Source: Desulfobacteraceae bacterium (GTDB lineage Bacteria; Desulfobacterota; Desulfobacteria; Desulfobacterales; UBA5852). From it: 64,000 nucleotides of DNA. A program made the position numbers and the translations under genes. The notes under the pieces are model-generated. The model made no database searches. It saw only the letters and a list, made by a program, of their open reading frames with translations, and had not been told where the DNA came from. The stretch is taken from NCBI GenBank assembly GCA_014237395.1, contig JABZFP010000001.1, positions 57,496-121,495 on the forward strand, read 5' to 3'. Below are positions 36,694 through 45,994 of this stretch, piece after piece; the stretch's first letter is position 1; each line of letters opens with the position of its first letter.

Positions 36694-39540
36694 ATGACAA
36701 GGTCAAAAGATGAACAAAAAGATTTATTCAAAACAAAGTTTGTCCCAGGAAAGCAAGGTTCCGGAATGCTTTTTGAAGAAAAATTTGTTGTTGACGATGA
36801 TTTGGTGGAATGTCTGGGCATAACATTCGAAAACGATGAGAAGCGCCGCGAGGATTTTCTGGAAAAGCTGCGTGAGAAACTGAAGGACCCGGAGTTCCGC
36901 AAGATTAAGGGATTCCCCATTGGCGAGGACGAGGACATCCTGGCTTTGTCCGATCCGCCTTACTACACCGCCTGCCCAAACCCGTTCGTGGAGGACTTCA
37001 TCAAGCACTATGGGAAGCCGTATGACCCAGATGTGTCCTACAGCAAAGAACCATTCGCCTCAGATGTGAGCGAGGGGAAGAACGATCCGATCTATAACGC
37101 CCACTCCTATCACACAAAAGTCCCACACAAGGCCATCATGCACTACATCCTCCATTACACCGAGCCGGGGGATATTGTCTTTGATGGTTTCTGTGGTACG
37201 GGAATGACTGGTATAGCTGCACAACTGTGCGATGATCAGAGGACTCTCGCAGCGCTCGGTTATACGCTCAAGTCCAATGGTGAACTTTTTAACGAGAACG
37301 GCAAGAGCATCGGAAGAAGGGGGTGTCGAAGAGCGATCCTGAACGATCTCTCCCCGGCAGCAACGCTTATCACTGCAGGTTACAACCTGACGAGATTCCC
37401 CGAATCATTTTCCAAACTCGCCACAGATTTGCTGAATAAATTCAACCGCAAATACGGGTGGATGTATCAGACCAAGGACACCAAATCAGGAGACACCTGT
37501 AATATCGATTTTGTAGTTTGGTCAGAGGTGTTTAGTTGTCCCCATTGTTCTGGCGAGTTGGAATTCTGGACACTGGCATACGACACATCGTCCGGCAAGA
37601 TTATAGACAATCCCATTTGTCCGCACTGTTCTGCTGAAGTCTCAAAACGGGATCTTCTTCGACGCACTACCAAATACTATGACAAGGCTGTTGGAGCTAC
37701 TCGCACCAAGCAGATTCTAAAGCCTGTTGAAATCCGATACCGGCACAGTGGGACCAAAAAGAAAAAACTTCCGGATGAAAACGACCTTCAGGTACTGACG
37801 AAGGTCGAGAAAATGATGGATGAGATCGACTATCCCACTGATCTAATGATGTTCACGCCTGAAGGCGAAGAATGGGGTGATCTTTATCGAGGCTATCATG
37901 AGGGCATCAGTCGGGCGCACGATTTTCATCTCATCCGGCAGCTTGTTGCATTCTCCATTCTCTGGAATAGCGCTGAAGATCTCCCATCAGAAGAAACAAA
38001 GCGTTTGTGGCGGTTCACACTTCAGGGCATCGTCGTGAGTTTCACTCGACGTAATAGGTTTCTCAAGAATGCATATTCACAGGTTAACCGCGCACTCAGC
38101 GGGACGCTGTATATCGGTTCGACTGTGAGTGAGCCGAGTCCAACCTATGTCCTGACCGGAAAGCTGAAGCGCTTTAAAAAGGCCATTCCAACGTCTGAAC
38201 GCGGGAATGTCGTGACAACTCAAACACTGGCATCTGTGCTCGTTCCAGATAACTCAGTCGACTACGTCTTCATCGATCCACCATTTGGAGACAACCTCCC
38301 CTATGCCGAATTGAATTTCCTGTGGGAGGCATGGCTTCGCGTGTTCACTAAAGCGGCTGAAGATGCTGTTGTAAGTGGGACCCAGGATAAGAGTTTAGCG
38401 ATTTACACGATGATGATGACGGCATGCCTGGAAAAGGTCTACCGGCTTCTTAAGCCCGGTCGTTGGGTAACAATCGAATTTCACAATTCGAAAAATGCCG
38501 TGTGGACAGCCATCCAAGAGGCTTTGGGGAAAGCTGGATTTATTATCGCTGATATCCGCGTTCTTGACAAAGGAATGCTGACAAAAAAACAGCTCAACGC
38601 AAATGCAGTTAACAAGGATTTGGTCATCTCTGCTTACAAGCCAAACGGTGGGCTTGAGGAACGTTTCAAGCTTATGGCCAGCACCGAAGAAGGTGTTTGG
38701 GATTTTGTCCGCACCCACTTGAAACAACTTCCTGTATTTGTATCCACCAACGGGATGGCGGAAATGATACCTGAGCGTCAAAGCCACCTGCTCTTTGACC
38801 GCATGGTCGCTTTCCACGTCCAACGAGGAACTACCGTTCCTTTATCTGCTGCTGAATTCTATGCAGGTCTGGAACAACGTTTTCCGCCGCGTGACGGTAT
38901 GTATTTCCTGCCGGATCAGGCAGCCGAGTATGACAAGAAACGGATGACAGTCAAGGAGATGCTCCAGCTTCAACTCTTTGTTTCCGACGAGGCTTCTGCC
39001 ATTCAGTGGCTAAAACAGCAAATCACAAAGAAACCGCAAACGGCTGGCGACCTGAAACCAAAATTCATGCAGGAGATCGGTGGCTGGCAAAAGAACGAAA
39101 AGATGCTTGAGCTTGATGTATTGCTTGAGCAGAATTTCCTGCGCTACAGCGGCAAGGGTGACGTGCCCAGCCAGATTCACAGCTACCTATCTTCGAACTT
39201 CAAGGAACTGCGCAATCTGGAAAAGGATGATCCGGCGCTCAATGCCAAAGCTAAGGATCGTTGGTACGTGCCTGATCCGAACAAGGCCGGCGACCTGGAG
39301 AAGCTGCGCGAGCGAGTCCTGATGCGTGAGTTCGAGGAATACCGCGAATCGAAACAGAAACGCCTGAAGATGTTCCGTCTGGAGGCCGTCCGGGCCGGAT
39401 TCAAAAAGGCATGGCAGGAACGCGATTATGTCACGATTATCACCGTGGCTCGCAAAATACCGGAAAACGTCCTTCAAGAGGATGCTAAGTTGCTTATGTG
39501 GTATGACCAAGCAATCACCAGAAGCGGCGAGGACGCATGA
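36694..39540 (+). CDS. pglX: BREX-3 DNA methyltransferase PglX (PglXI type)
   Basis: A 948-residue amino-group DNA methyltransferase. The SAM-binding motif is DGFCGTGMTG (about 164-173) and the catalytic motif DPPFG is at about 528-532; an extra SDPPYYTACPNPF lies near residue 86. Between the motifs are two zinc-ribbon pairs (CPHCSGELEFW, CPHCSAEV). BREX methylases mark one strand of a non-palindromic host motif, usually adenine-N6, so the host is spared; the motif recognised here cannot be read. It starts six bases after brxC, and its stop overlaps the ATPase gene (ATGA). Confidence 0.88.
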   Translation: MTRSKDEQKDLFKTKFVPGKQGSGMLFEEKFVVDDDLVECLGITFENDEKRREDFLEKLREKLKDPEFRKIKGFPIGEDEDILALSDPPYYTACPNPFVEDFIKHYGKPYDPDVSYSKEPFASDVSEGKNDPIYNAHSYHTKVPHKAIMHYILHYTEPGDIVFDGFCGTGMTGIAAQLCDDQRTLAALGYTLKSNGELFNENGKSIGRRGCRRAILNDLSPAATLITAGYNLTRFPESFSKLATDLLNKFNRKYGWMYQTKDTKSGDTCNIDFVVWSEVFSCPHCSGELEFWTLAYDTSSGKIIDNPICPHCSAEVSKRDLLRRTTKYYDKAVGATRTKQILKPVEIRYRHSGTKKKKLPDENDLQVLTKVEKMMDEIDYPTDLMMFTPEGEEWGDLYRGYHEGISRAHDFHLIRQLVAFSILWNSAEDLPSEETKRLWRFTLQGIVVSFTRRNRFLKNAYSQVNRALSGTLYIGSTVSEPSPTYVLTGKLKRFKKAIPTSERGNVVTTQTLASVLVPDNSVDYVFIDPPFGDNLPYAELNFLWEAWLRVFTKAAEDAVVSGTQDKSLAIYTMMMTACLEKVYRLLKPGRWVTIEFHNSKNAVWTAIQEALGKAGFIIADIRVLDKGMLTKKQLNANAVNKDLVISAYKPNGGLEERFKLMASTEEGVWDFVRTHLKQLPVFVSTNGMAEMIPERQSHLLFDRMVAFHVQRGTTVPLSAAEFYAGLEQRFPPRDGMYFLPDQAAEYDKKRMTVKEMLQLQLFVSDEASAIQWLKQQITKKPQTAGDLKPKFMQEIGGWQKNEKMLELDVLLEQNFLRYSGKGDVPSQIHSYLSSNFKELRNLEKDDPALNAKAKDRWYVPDPNKAGDLEKLRERVLMREFEEYRESKQKRLKMFRLEAVRAGFKKAWQERDYVTIITVARKIPENVLQEDAKLLMWYDQAITRSGEDA

Positions 39541-41465
39541 TTAAGCAATGGAAACTTTTCAACTTTAAGTCGGTACGTAACGAGACCGGACTGACACTGG
39601 AACCGCTCACGATCTTCGCCGGAGCTAATAGCAGCGGAAAGAGCACTTTGCTACAGTCTATCCTCCTAGTGGCTCAGACTCTAGCCCACAAGGTGAGTTC
39701 TCGCTCCGTGGTCCTGAACGGCGCATTCGCCCGTTTGGGACAGTTCGATGACCTCAGGACGGCAGAGAGCGACGCGGACCAGATCGTCATAGGCTGGACC
39801 TGCCGACCCTTCAATGGTTTTGTGAAATCTCACACATATGGATTCCCACCTCTGCCTTACCATCTTATGCGTGTCAGGCAATCAATCGCTGAAATTTCAT
39901 GTGAAATCGCCTTTGATGCCAAGCACGGTGAGGCACAGCAGGAGATCGCCCAGATTCAGCCACTATTATTTTCCTCGCAGTTGTCAGTGAAAACGCGCGA
40001 TCCAGAGTCTGGCGACCATAAATTTCACATTTCCATCCGTCGGTCCAGCACTCAAGACGACGAGTCAAAACGGAAATGGATTGACGCCGTGATGGAGGAA
40101 GATGCACTCGCTCGGAGCAGTCTGCATTATGATGTGGAAATTGATTCGGAATCATTTGAAGAGATTCAGGAGGAATTTGCTTCGGCACACCCCGTAGGTT
40201 GTGTACTTCGGCACTTTCTTCCTAATAGGTTAACTTTGGGCGTAGACATGGTCATGGAGGAAGCCCATGCGATCCTCAACGTCCTCGGCGGCGAAGGTTC
40301 ACAAGGCTACCAGAGGCGGATGTATCTGGGCAGGCGGATAATCGTTCCAGCTCCCGTCATTGAGAGAATCTTGACGCTTGCGGACGAGATAGACGGAAAT
40401 CATGATGTCCGAACGGCTTTGTCTCGCCGACTGGAGGAGCAGAAGCAGCTTAGCTTATTTGGCAAACAGCCGATCCCTCTGAAGCAACTAAACGAGGCCC
40501 TGCGAAGTTTGAATCCTCGAACCCGGGCAGAAATCCGTAAGAAGCTCACAGAGGATGATGCCTTCGGACAATTGGTACAGGAGTCGATCCGAGAACTGCG
40601 TGAGGGACAGATCCAAGAGCCAGCCGTTGTACCGTTCCATCTCCCTGATCATATTGCCAGTGCGATCAGGTATACCGACCAGTTTTTCTCTTCATCCCTT
40701 CGTTATCTGGGTCCCCTACGCGATGAACCTAAGTCACTATATCCGCTTTCGGCGACCGCAGACCCGTCGGACGTTGGCCTAAAGGGCGAACACACGGCAG
40801 CGGTGCTTGAACTTCATAAGAACCGTCAGGTAAGGTACATCCCAACATCGGCCTTTGTTGAGCCCGAAATTCGGTTGAAAGACGTAAGGCGATCTCTTGA
40901 AACTGCGGTCATCGACTGGCTCCAATATCTTGGCGTTGCCGAGCACGTCGAGAGCCGTGATAAGGGTAAATTTGGGCACGAACTCACGGTCAGCATTGCA
41001 GGTAGCAAGCGTCCACATGACCTCACCCACGTCGGGGTGGGTGTTAGCCAGGTACTCCCGATACTCGTGACCAGCCTACTTGCCGATCCCGATACGACCC
41101 TTATTTTCGAGCAGCCGGAACTCCACCTGCACCCTAAGGTACAAACGCGTCTTGCTGATTTCTTCCTGTCGATGACGCAGCTGGGTAAGCAATGCCTGAT
41201 CGAGACGCACAGCGAGTATCTCATTAGCCGTATCCGATTCCGGGCCGCTGCTGCCTTGAAGTCAAATCCCTGGGTTGAGGCAGTGAAAGTCTACTTCGTG
41301 GAAAAGGGCGAACAGGGATCCTCCTTCCGAGAAGTGAACATCAACGAGTTCGGTGCGATCCTGGATTGGCCAGATGGTTTCTTCGACCAAAGCCAACGCG
41401 AGGCCGAGGCGATCCTTCGCGCGGCGGCATCCAAACGCAGGGCCAAGAAGGGCAAACAAAAGTGA
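39537..41465 (+). CDS. AAA/ABC-like ATPase with C-terminal DUF3696, BREX passenger
   Basis: A 642-residue SMC/OLD-type ATPase. It shows Walker A GANSSGKST (29-37), a split-out middle of about 400 residues, and the C-terminal half-site TLIFEQPELHLHPK (about 521-534) with the switch His in LIETHSEYLISR. The tail VYFVEKGEQGSSFREVNINEFG matches DUF3696. It overlaps pglX by four bases and the next gene by four bases. It is not part of the canonical six-gene BREX-3 set. Related ATPases pair with effector proteins in several anti-phage systems, so a built-in second defence module is likely; this is inference. Confidence 0.82.
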   Translation: MIKQWKLFNFKSVRNETGLTLEPLTIFAGANSSGKSTLLQSILLVAQTLAHKVSSRSVVLNGAFARLGQFDDLRTAESDADQIVIGWTCRPFNGFVKSHTYGFPPLPYHLMRVRQSIAEISCEIAFDAKHGEAQQEIAQIQPLLFSSQLSVKTRDPESGDHKFHISIRRSSTQDDESKRKWIDAVMEEDALARSSLHYDVEIDSESFEEIQEEFASAHPVGCVLRHFLPNRLTLGVDMVMEEAHAILNVLGGEGSQGYQRRMYLGRRIIVPAPVIERILTLADEIDGNHDVRTALSRRLEEQKQLSLFGKQPIPLKQLNEALRSLNPRTRAEIRKKLTEDDAFGQLVQESIRELREGQIQEPAVVPFHLPDHIASAIRYTDQFFSSSLRYLGPLRDEPKSLYPLSATADPSDVGLKGEHTAAVLELHKNRQVRYIPTSAFVEPEIRLKDVRRSLETAVIDWLQYLGVAEHVESRDKGKFGHELTVSIAGSKRPHDLTHVGVGVSQVLPILVTSLLADPDTTLIFEQPELHLHPKVQTRLADFFLSMTQLGKQCLIETHSEYLISRIRFRAAAALKSNPWVEAVKVYFVEKGEQGSSFREVNINEFGAILDWPDGFFDQSQREAEAILRAAASKRRAKKGKQK

Positions 41466-42502
41466 CAGCTGCAAGTGTTACTATCGATGCGGGAGTCCTT
41501 GCCGTGCCCGAACAGGACGAAGCGGAGGATGGCGCGCATCGATACGTCGAAACACTTTTGGACTGGGCGAAGCTTCTGGACGAGCCTTGGATCTCCATTT
41601 ACATGAGTGAGCGGGCATCGGAAGCCCTGTTCATGGATGGGCTATATCCTCTGCGCGATCAGTTGAAGCGATTGTTCGACGCGCAAGGAATCGTTGAATA
41701 CGATGTTCACACAGTGGCCACCGTTGTAGACCGCCTGCTTCAATTGACACCATCGTTCGAGACATTCTTCTCCATTCAGGACGTACTGACCGAGAACTTG
41801 ACCCTGGAGCCAGACGTTTTGCGATTGTGCATTGGCAACGGGCTGCGCTCTGATTTAGCGCGGTGCGTTGTCTTGATCGCTATTCTGCGCACATACTGTC
41901 CGCAGGACGCACACGAGCATTCACTTATTTTAAGGAATGTGGACGGCAGAACTTTGCGGGTCCGCGCGCAAATATACGAGGTGGAACATAACAGAACCGA
42001 CCTTGCTGTGCTACCCGACCATCCAGAGTATTTCGAGGGAGATGTACTGGTTTGTGATGACTTCTGCGGACTGGTCGAATGCTTGGACGAAGCTGCGATC
42101 TTGCTGCGAGCCAGAGACGACGAGGGCGTGGAAACAGCAATCCGTGTGGCACTCTACAAGTCACGCCTGGCGAATCGGTTGACCCCTAAATGGGAAGACG
42201 TTCCGCGCCACCGGATCGGCCGTTCCTTTCGTACCCTCACTCAAGCTTTTCGTCCAACAGAGCAGCTTGCTATAAGGGTGCTCCGAGCCATTGTAGAGAC
42301 TCTGGAGGGAGCCAGCTTGGCGGATACCCATGCATTGCGAACCGGCCCTGGCGGTGGGGACCTCCAGCGAATGCGGGGCGTCGATGGGGGAATGCGCCGC
42401 GATATCGATCACGAATACCACTTACACTATTGGCAATGTGAGGACGGCTCGGTGGAATTTGCTTCCGTAGTAGCGCATAACGACTTTTCAATTCCGGAGT
42501 GA
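41462..42502 (+). CDS. Unknown partner of the DUF3696 ATPase
   Basis: A 346-residue protein with no family I can name. The GTG start overlaps the ATPase stop (GTGA); longer starts would run about 100 bases into that gene. The N-terminus SVTIDAGVLAVPE has the strand-then-Asp look of PIN-like nucleases, but the other acidic residues cannot be assigned. The C-terminus holds a distinctive Gly/Arg/His-rich block, RTGPGGGDLQRMRG followed by RDIDHEYHLHYWQ and VVAHNDFSI, that could be an active site. Coupling to the ATPase suggests an ATPase-effector pair. Confidence 0.7.
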   Translation: MTAASVTIDAGVLAVPEQDEAEDGAHRYVETLLDWAKLLDEPWISIYMSERASEALFMDGLYPLRDQLKRLFDAQGIVEYDVHTVATVVDRLLQLTPSFETFFSIQDVLTENLTLEPDVLRLCIGNGLRSDLARCVVLIAILRTYCPQDAHEHSLILRNVDGRTLRVRAQIYEVEHNRTDLAVLPDHPEYFEGDVLVCDDFCGLVECLDEAAILLRARDDEGVETAIRVALYKSRLANRLTPKWEDVPRHRIGRSFRTLTQAFRPTEQLAIRVLRAIVETLEGASLADTHALRTGPGGGDLQRMRGVDGGMRRDIDHEYHLHYWQCEDGSVEFASVVAHNDFSIPE

Positions 42503-42509
42503 TACAAAC

Positions 42510-45293
42510 GTGCACGGAGAGTGGCGATACAGCCTTGAGCATCGACAACTTTGCCAGGTCATCGAGACCCAGACGCTTTGGGACGAGACGACCTGTCGGA
42601 TATGGCTACCCGGCCTCGATTCGGTGGTCCGCGTCCCTGTGTCCAGACTCACCTCCTTGGAGGATTCAGTAACAGGGACCGCTGACGGTATCTCCTATGT
42701 CGCCTCCGCCGCACGCGTAGCCGAGGCCCTGACCCAGGATGTCTTGCTTGCGCCCATTGAATCATCGGTCATCCCGCTCCCGCACCAAATCAAGGCCCTG
42801 TCCCGCGCTACCTCCGGGGATCGGATTCGTTACCTGCTGGCAGACGAGGTCGGGCTCGGAAAAACCATCGAGGCCGGACTCATTCTCCGTGAGCTGAAGC
42901 TGCGCGGTCTGGTCAAACGGGTGCTGGTCATCGCGCCGAAGGGACTGTTGACCCAATGGGTGGCCGAGATGCGCACCCATTTCAATGAGGATTTCAGACT
43001 GCTTATCCCAAGCGACTTTTCGGCTTACCGGCGCATCGCCAAGGAAGACAACATCTGGCAGAGCCATCCGCAAGTGGTCTGTCCCATGGATTCAGTCAAA
43101 CCATTGGAGATCCGGCGTGGCTGGTCGGCAAAGCAGGTGGCTGACTACAACCAGGAACGCTTCGAGAGTCTGGTTTCCGCGGGATGGGACCTGGTAATCG
43201 TGGACGAGGCCCACCGGCTTGGCGGTAGCACCGACCAGGTGGCCCGGTTCAAACTGGGTCAGGGGTTGTGTGAAGCCGCACCGTATTTCCTCATGTTGTC
43301 CGCGACCCCGCATCAGGGGAAAACCGATGCATTTCATCGGCTGGTCTCCCTGCTTGACGCCCAGGCTTTTCCCGACGTGGGCAGTGTGACGCGGGACCGG
43401 GTTCAACCCTATGTGATTCGGACCGAAAAACGCCACGCCATCACCGCCGAAGGAAATCCGCTCTTCAAACCGCGCAAGACGGAGCTTGCGCCTGTCTCCT
43501 GGGGAAAGACACATCGTGATCAGCAACTTCTATACGAGGCGGTCACTGAATACGTTCGGGATGGATACAACCAGGCCATGCGCGAGAAGCGCAGCTACAT
43601 CGGGTTCCTGATGATCCTGATGCAGCGTCTGGTGGTTTCGAGCACGACCGCCATCCGCACCACACTTGAACGCCGTCTGGAAGCGCTCAAAGCTCCGCAG
43701 GAGCAGTTGCCTCTGTTCCCGATGTATTCCGAAGACGAATGGGCCGACCTCAATGGTCAGGAGCAGATAGAGACACTTTTGACTACAAGACTGAAGGCAC
43801 TCAAAAACGAACGCGCCGAGGTGAAGCTGCTACTGGAAGCCGCTACCCGGTGTATGCGATCCGGAGCGGACGCCAAAGCTGAAGCGCTGCTTGACTGGCT
43901 CTACAAATTGCAGGCGGAAGAAGGCGATCCGGAGCTGAAAGCCCTGGTTTTCACCGAGTTCGTTCCAACCCAACAGATGCTTCAGCGATTCCTGACCGAG
44001 CGCGGATTCCCGGTAGTCTGCCTGAACGGCTCCATGGATATGGATGAGCGCAAGAAGGCGCAGGAAGCGTTCGCCGAGGACGCCCGCATCCTCATCTCAA
44101 CCGACGCCGGGGGCGAAGGTTTGAATCTGCAATTCTGCCACGTGGTGATCAACTACGATATTCCCTGGAACCCCATGCGGCTGGAACAGCGCATCGGCCG
44201 GGTGGATCGTATCGGCCAGAAGCATGTAGTGCGTGCCGTTAACTTCGTTTTCGAAGATTCGGTGGAACACCGTGTCCGAGAGGTGCTTGAGGAGAAACTG
44301 GCCGTTATTTTCGAAGAGTTCGGCATCGACAAGACCGGCGACGTCCTCGATTCGGCCCAGGCCGGACAGATCTTCGATGATCTATATGTGGACGCGATTC
44401 TCAATCCGGAGGGGGTTGATGCCTCCGTTGACAAGGTCATCACCCGTTTACAGGAGCAGACTCGGGATACCCAGGAGAGCTCTTCCATACTCGGAGCCAC
44501 CGAGGACCTGGAACCATCCGAAGCCCAACGTCTCATGGCGCATCCCTTACCCCACTGGGTCGAGCGGATGACGGTGAGTTATCTCAGGGCCTACGGTGGC
44601 AAGGCCGTGCGAAACCGTCGAACCTGGAATCTGACCTGGCCGGATGGCGAAGTGCTCACCAGAGTCGTTTTCAGCGGCAAGGAAGCCGAACAGGCACCCA
44701 CCTCCCGGCATTTGACATTGGAAGACTCGCGGATTCGGGGCTTGGCAATGAAGCTGCCGCGATTTGCACCGGGACAACCTGTCTCGGTGATAACGATTCC
44801 TGGGATCACGGATGAGGTCACAGGGCTGTGGTCCCTCTGGCGGATTGGCATCGCCACCATGGACTGGAACCGCCACCGAATCATGCCGCTTTTTTTCGCG
44901 GACGGTGGAAAGGTCTTTAAGCCCACCGCTCGACATCTGTGGGACCGGCTGTTGAGTGTAGTGCCTTCTGTCCGGGAGCATCTTGAAATGGACGATGCCC
45001 AAAATGCCTTTGACCGGCTCTCGCAGATCGCCGAAGAGCAAGGCCGGTCGATTTATGACGAACTTGTTCAAGAACACCGTTCGCGCCTGACGCGCGAGAG
45101 GGAAAAAGGCGAATATGCCTTTACCGCCCGACGCAAAATCATCGAACGTATTGGCCTGCCTCAGGTCCGCGACTATCGATTGAACCTGCTCCGTCAGGAA
45201 GAATGCTCATGGAACGAGGAATCTGAGCGCAAGTCTCAGGTTTACCCGGTAATGGTGCCGCTTCTAATTCTTCGTGTGGAGGGTGGCGAGTGA
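42510..45293 (+). CDS. brxHII: BREX-3 SNF2-type helicase BrxHII
   Basis: A 927-residue superfamily 2 helicase/translocase of the SNF2/RapA kind. Motif I is DEVGLGKTIEAG (about 112-123), motif II is VDEAH (about 231-235), followed by LSATPHQGK, the C-lobe STDAGGEGLNLQ, and motif VI QRIGRVDRIGQ. The place between methylase and PglZ matches brxHII of type 3 BREX. It starts with GTG seven bases after the previous stop and overlaps the next gene by four bases (GTGA). Confidence 0.9.
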   Translation: MHGEWRYSLEHRQLCQVIETQTLWDETTCRIWLPGLDSVVRVPVSRLTSLEDSVTGTADGISYVASAARVAEALTQDVLLAPIESSVIPLPHQIKALSRATSGDRIRYLLADEVGLGKTIEAGLILRELKLRGLVKRVLVIAPKGLLTQWVAEMRTHFNEDFRLLIPSDFSAYRRIAKEDNIWQSHPQVVCPMDSVKPLEIRRGWSAKQVADYNQERFESLVSAGWDLVIVDEAHRLGGSTDQVARFKLGQGLCEAAPYFLMLSATPHQGKTDAFHRLVSLLDAQAFPDVGSVTRDRVQPYVIRTEKRHAITAEGNPLFKPRKTELAPVSWGKTHRDQQLLYEAVTEYVRDGYNQAMREKRSYIGFLMILMQRLVVSSTTAIRTTLERRLEALKAPQEQLPLFPMYSEDEWADLNGQEQIETLLTTRLKALKNERAEVKLLLEAATRCMRSGADAKAEALLDWLYKLQAEEGDPELKALVFTEFVPTQQMLQRFLTERGFPVVCLNGSMDMDERKKAQEAFAEDARILISTDAGGEGLNLQFCHVVINYDIPWNPMRLEQRIGRVDRIGQKHVVRAVNFVFEDSVEHRVREVLEEKLAVIFEEFGIDKTGDVLDSAQAGQIFDDLYVDAILNPEGVDASVDKVITRLQEQTRDTQESSSILGATEDLEPSEAQRLMAHPLPHWVERMTVSYLRAYGGKAVRNRRTWNLTWPDGEVLTRVVFSGKEAEQAPTSRHLTLEDSRIRGLAMKLPRFAPGQPVSVITIPGITDEVTGLWSLWRIGIATMDWNRHRIMPLFFADGGKVFKPTARHLWDRLLSVVPSVREHLEMDDAQNAFDRLSQIAEEQGRSIYDELVQEHRSRLTREREKGEYAFTARRKIIERIGLPQVRDYRLNLLRQEECSWNEESERKSQVYPVMVPLLILRVEGGE

Positions 45294-45994
45294 GATCAGG
45301 GGATAAGTTTGTCAAAATCTACAATGAGTTAGCCATAGCTCTGCAAGAGGCGACGGCAACCCCCGATAATGTTCCTTTTTTTGAACTATTAGAAATTGCA
45401 TCTAAATCTAAACCAACCATCCGCCGGAAAATCCCATTTCTAAAAAGTATGGGTCGGCTGCGAAATGCTATCGTACATGACAGACATTACCCAGAAGCCG
45501 TCATTGCTGATCCACGACAGGAGGTATTAGAAGAATTTGAAGCGATCTTAGAAAGGATCAAATCGCCCACTTTGATTATTCCTTTTTTTCAAAAACAGAT
45601 CCTATTCTTTTTGCCAGAAGATCCATTAGGTAAGGCTTTGTCGCACATGCAACAAAATGATTTTTCTCAGGTTGTAGTACTTGTGGATGGGAACTATCGC
45701 ATCCTATCGTCGGAAGGGATTGTACGGTGGGTGAGCAATGCTAAACAAGTTGGTCTTGCTGATGTCGAAGGAGCGACTATCAGAGATATATATGCGTATG
45801 AAGAGCAAACCGGTTGCTGCTATATGGGGCGAAATGAAACGACTGACGCCGCAATTTTAGCATTTGAGAATGCTATTTCTAAAGGCATTCCAAGGCTGCC
45901 TGCAATTTTGATAACACATAACGGGAAACCTACCGAGAAACCCATAGGAATCATAACCCCCTGGGACTTGATTGGCATTTCAGGTAACCAATGA
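45290..45994 (+). CDS. HEPN-CBS fusion protein, BREX passenger
   Basis: A 234-residue protein. The N-terminal helical domain (1-90) contains LRNAIVHD, whose Arg58-Asn59-x3-His63 fits the R(N/H)x3H signature of HEPN RNases. The rest (about 92-234) reads as a CBS pair: LGKALSHMQQNDFSQVVVLVDG...LSSEGIVRWV, then ...LPAILITHNGKPTEKPIGIITPWDLIG. CBS pairs bind adenine nucleotides. It overlaps brxHII and pglZ by four bases each, yet its codons are visibly AT-richer than both. It is not in the standard BREX-3 gene set. A nucleotide-gated RNase acting as suicide back-up is a good hypothesis; catalysis is unproven, and some HEPN domains are inert. Confidence 0.72.
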   Translation: MRSGDKFVKIYNELAIALQEATATPDNVPFFELLEIASKSKPTIRRKIPFLKSMGRLRNAIVHDRHYPEAVIADPRQEVLEEFEAILERIKSPTLIIPFFQKQILFFLPEDPLGKALSHMQQNDFSQVVVLVDGNYRILSSEGIVRWVSNAKQVGLADVEGATIRDIYAYEEQTGCCYMGRNETTDAAILAFENAISKGIPRLPAILITHNGKPTEKPIGIITPWDLIGISGNQ

